The notes below the pieces were generated by a model, which was given only the letters and a program-made list of their open reading frames with translations, was not told the DNA's origin and did not search any database. A stretch of DNA of 64,000 nt, from positions 250,833 through 314,832 of the forward strand of contig NZ_CM002139.1 of NCBI RefSeq assembly GCF_000454545.1. Direction: 5' to 3'. The stretch comes from Xanthomonas cassavae CFBP 4642 (GTDB lineage: Bacteria; Pseudomonadota; Gammaproteobacteria; Xanthomonadales; Xanthomonadaceae). The position numbers and the translations under genes were made by a program. Each line of letters opens with the position of its first letter. Positions within the stretch are counted from its first letter, which is position 1. Shown here one piece after another: positions 62,360-64,000 of the stretch.

Positions 62360-62646
62360 TCTGGTCGGCGCCGGCATTGGCTGACTTGGACGCGATTGCC
62401 GACTACATCGCAATCGACAACGCGCCCGCTGCAGCGGCACTGGTGAAACGGGTGTTCGCGCACGTTGAGCAATTGATCAAGCACCCGGACAGCGGAAGCC
62501 GGCCACAGGAACTCAAGCGCTCGCGCTATCGCCAGATTGTCGAACCACCTTGCCGCATCATCTACCGCGTGGATGGGCAGCGCATCGTGGTGGTGCACGT
62601 CATGCGGTCCGAGCGCGCGCTTCGCAGGAACCGTCTTTCACGCTGA
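62347..62646 (+). CDS. ParE/RelE-family toxin
   Basis: A 99-aa toxin: IIWSAPALADLDAIADYIAI, then VEQLIKHPDSGSRPQELKRS, ending IVVVHVMRSERALRR. Typical ParE/RelE fold without apparent damage. Paired with the overlapping Phd-type antitoxin. The cellular target (gyrase or mRNA) cannot be told from sequence. Confidence 0.92.
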   Translation: MAEIIWSAPALADLDAIADYIAIDNAPAAAALVKRVFAHVEQLIKHPDSGSRPQELKRSRYRQIVEPPCRIIYRVDGQRIVVVHVMRSERALRRNRLSR

Positions 62647-62829
62647 GAGCGGCTAACGAAACCACTGCACAGCCGCCAGGCGGGCGCGGCCGGTGTTGGG
62701 TGCGGCATGGGCCGCTCCTGCACTCTGGTCGTGAGTGCGCCGCCCGCATCCAGCTGACGACTGCTCGCACGTTCTGTCAGCCGCTGTATGGCCGGCAGGC
62801 ACTGCAAGCGCCTGCCGCATCCCATCATT

Positions 62830-63714
62830 TCACCGCGCGCGGTCGCCCAATCCCACACGGTGCAGCATTTCTGCCCGCAGGCGATCGAGCACCGCAAAGC
62901 CCACATCGGCGCCATCGCCGGCCGGATCGATATGCACCCGGAACGGCCGCGTACCGAACGGTGCATCCACCACCTGCACGATCGCCTGCGCCACCTCGGC
63001 CACGTCGGCGTCCTCGGGCACGATGCGCGCGAACGCCTGCTGCACCTGTTCGCCGAATCCCGCATACGGGCCAGCCTCGTACGCGGCCGCGCGCGTCGCA
63101 TCGTCGGGGGCGCCGGCATGCGCGAAGTGGTTGGTGCTCTTGGTGAAGGCGCCGGGCACGATGATCGAGGTCTCGATGCCCCAACGCGCCAGCTCGCGCG
63201 CGTACTGCACCGCCAGCGCATCCATCGCCGCCTTGGCCGCGAAGTAGGGCGCCAGATATGGCGGGGTGCCGCCCGCCGAGCGGCTGCTGGACACCCACAC
63301 CAGCAAGCCCTGCTGCTGCGCGCGCAATTGCGGCAACGCGGCGCGGTTCACCCGCTGCGTGCCCAGCACGTTGATGTCGTAAACCTGCGCCAACTGCTCG
63401 GCAGTGAAGGCTTCGGCCGGGCCGAACACCATGTGGCCGGCGTTGTGCACCACCATGTCCAAGCCGCCGGCCTCGGCCACGATGGCCGCCACCGCCGCAT
63501 CGGCCGAGGTCTGCGATTGCACGTCCAGCTCGACTGCGTGCAAGGCCAGCTGCCGCGTGCCGGCCAGCTCGGCCATCTCCTGCGCCACACCGGCGTTGCG
63601 GCCGGCGGTATCGCGCATGGAGGCGTAGACGGTGTGGCCGGCGGCTGCCAGCGCTTGCGCGGTCAAGCGGCCGAAACCGCTGGACGCGCCGGTCACCAGA
63701 ATGCGTTTGCGCAT
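62830..63714 (-). CDS. Short-chain dehydrogenase/reductase
   Basis: A 294-aa classical SDR. The cofactor motif is TGASSGFG near residue 8; NAG occurs in VVHNAGHM; the catalytic set is Ser in WVSSSRSAGG and Tyr-x3-Lys in YLAPYFAAKAA. The C-terminal region ends with a long loop containing DVGFAVLDRLRAEML. Substrate unknown. A second SDR lies upstream on the same strand but only its end is present. Confidence 0.9.
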   Translation of the reverse strand: MRKRILVTGASSGFGRLTAQALAAAGHTVYASMRDTAGRNAGVAQEMAELAGTRQLALHAVELDVQSQTSADAAVAAIVAEAGGLDMVVHNAGHMVFGPAEAFTAEQLAQVYDINVLGTQRVNRAALPQLRAQQQGLLVWVSSSRSAGGTPPYLAPYFAAKAAMDALAVQYARELARWGIETSIIVPGAFTKSTNHFAHAGAPDDATRAAAYEAGPYAGFGEQVQQAFARIVPEDADVAEVAQAIVQVVDAPFGTRPFRVHIDPAGDGADVGFAVLDRLRAEMLHRVGLGDRAR

Positions 63715-63769
63715 GTCATTGCTCCTCAAGGGAAATGGGCGGCGCGCACTCCCGGCGCGCCGCTGCAGG

Positions 63770-63896
63770 TCAGACCATGCCGCCGTTGGCGCGCAGCACC
63801 TGCCCATTGATCCAGCCGCCATCGGGGCCGGCCAGGAACGCCACTGCGGCGGCGATATCCTCCGGGGTGCCCAGGCGTTCCAGCGGGTTGGCCTTA
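63770..63896 (-). pseudogene. 3' fragment of a second SDR, cut by a mobile-element end
   Basis: The frame reads [20 protein letters not shown], then [25 protein letters not shown], the C-terminal end of a classical SDR. Upstream the similarity ends at 63897, where an IS5-like terminal sequence begins. The remainder of the gene, if it exists, lies outside the window. Confidence 0.75.
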
Positions 63897-64000
63897 GGGC
63901 AACGCTGATCAAGTAGTCGCAACGGCCAGCGAACTGGCCGATCCGGCTCATGACGCACTTGGATCTACGATCAGCCGTCCTTCCATGCCCGTTTCCGGGC
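63897..64000. mobile_element. Probable IS5-family element end running off the window
   Basis: GGGCAACGCTGATCAA at 63897-63912 matches the IS5-like end at 46456 in 12 of 16 positions and sits exactly where SDR similarity ends. One minus-strand frame ends in ARKRAWKDG-stop, which may be the tail of a transposase. Too little is visible to name the element. Confidence 0.45.

Noticed and set aside
1..64000. tRNA, rRNA or CRISPR array
   Set aside because: No cloverleaf-like sequence, rRNA segment or regularly spaced direct repeats were recognised by eye; a tRNAscan-SE or CRISPR-finder run would decide this.

Overview
The window reads as chromosomal DNA of a plant-pathogenic Xanthomonas. It is GC-rich and carries the type III effector gene avrBs2 behind a perfect PIP box, an IS1595-family (ISXo5-like) element, a XVIPCD-type T4SS effector relic, and intact mla, recCBD and mrfAB clusters. 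Species or pathovar cannot be fixed from the sequence alone. Family names were assigned by reading motifs by eye; no database search was run.

Layout. 1-1.7 kb: end of a GAF/PAS/GGDEF diguanylate cyclase. 1.7-5.2 kb: an accessory patch with a decayed RadC-like JAB gene, two tandem Imm11/DUF1629-like genes and a frameshifted AHH/HNH-EndoVII-type T4SS effector gene. 5.3-13.7 kb: GH92 alpha-mannosidase, an amino-acid permease, a GST relic, RmuC, a small lipoprotein and a glutathione peroxidase. 13.9-14.9 kb: a complete IS1595-family element with an 8-bp target duplication, landed on the stop codon of mlaA. 14.9-19.0 kb: the mlaFEDCB-mlaA phospholipid-transport operon. 19.0-20.5 kb: a gene graveyard with Mdp-type collar-protein and Calx-beta/autotransporter relics. 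20.7-30.4 kb: recC-recB-recD, translationally coupled and invaded in frame by several intergenic-type repeats.

30.4-43.6 kb is dominated by toxin-antitoxin loci: higBA, a ParDE-like pair, an orphan MbcA/ParS-like antitoxin, hipB with a dead hipA, a frameshifted FitA/VapB-like antitoxin, and a pair whose ParE domain is fused to a membrane/periplasmic protein. These are mixed with an M61 peptidase, an IS30-family element in an AT-rich islet, secreted small proteins and an esterase. 43.8-49.4 kb: a membrane protein, cardiolipin synthase, a damaged kptA, an IS5-family fragment beside a low-GC effector-like gene, and a MHS-family transporter. 49.7-54.4 kb: a TonB-dependent receptor coupled to a periplasmic 2H-phosphoesterase-like protein, divergent from a ROK regulator with a strong inverted repeat between. 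54.5-56.7 kb: avrBs2. 56.9-61.2 kb: mrfA-mrfB (DEXH helicase plus DEDD exonuclease). 61.3-64 kb: hemolysin III-like protein, a Phd/ParE pair, an SDR, and a second SDR cut by what looks like an IS5-family end at the window edge.

Housekeeping modules (mla, recCBD, mrfAB) are intact, while the accessory patches are in active decay: many single-base frameshifts, IS landings and small deletions. The most unusual items are the ParE-transmembrane-periplasmic fusion, the repeats that became coding sequence in RecB and RecD, the tandem immunity-like genes beside a frameshifted nuclease effector, and the low-GC effector-like gene next to an IS5 scar.
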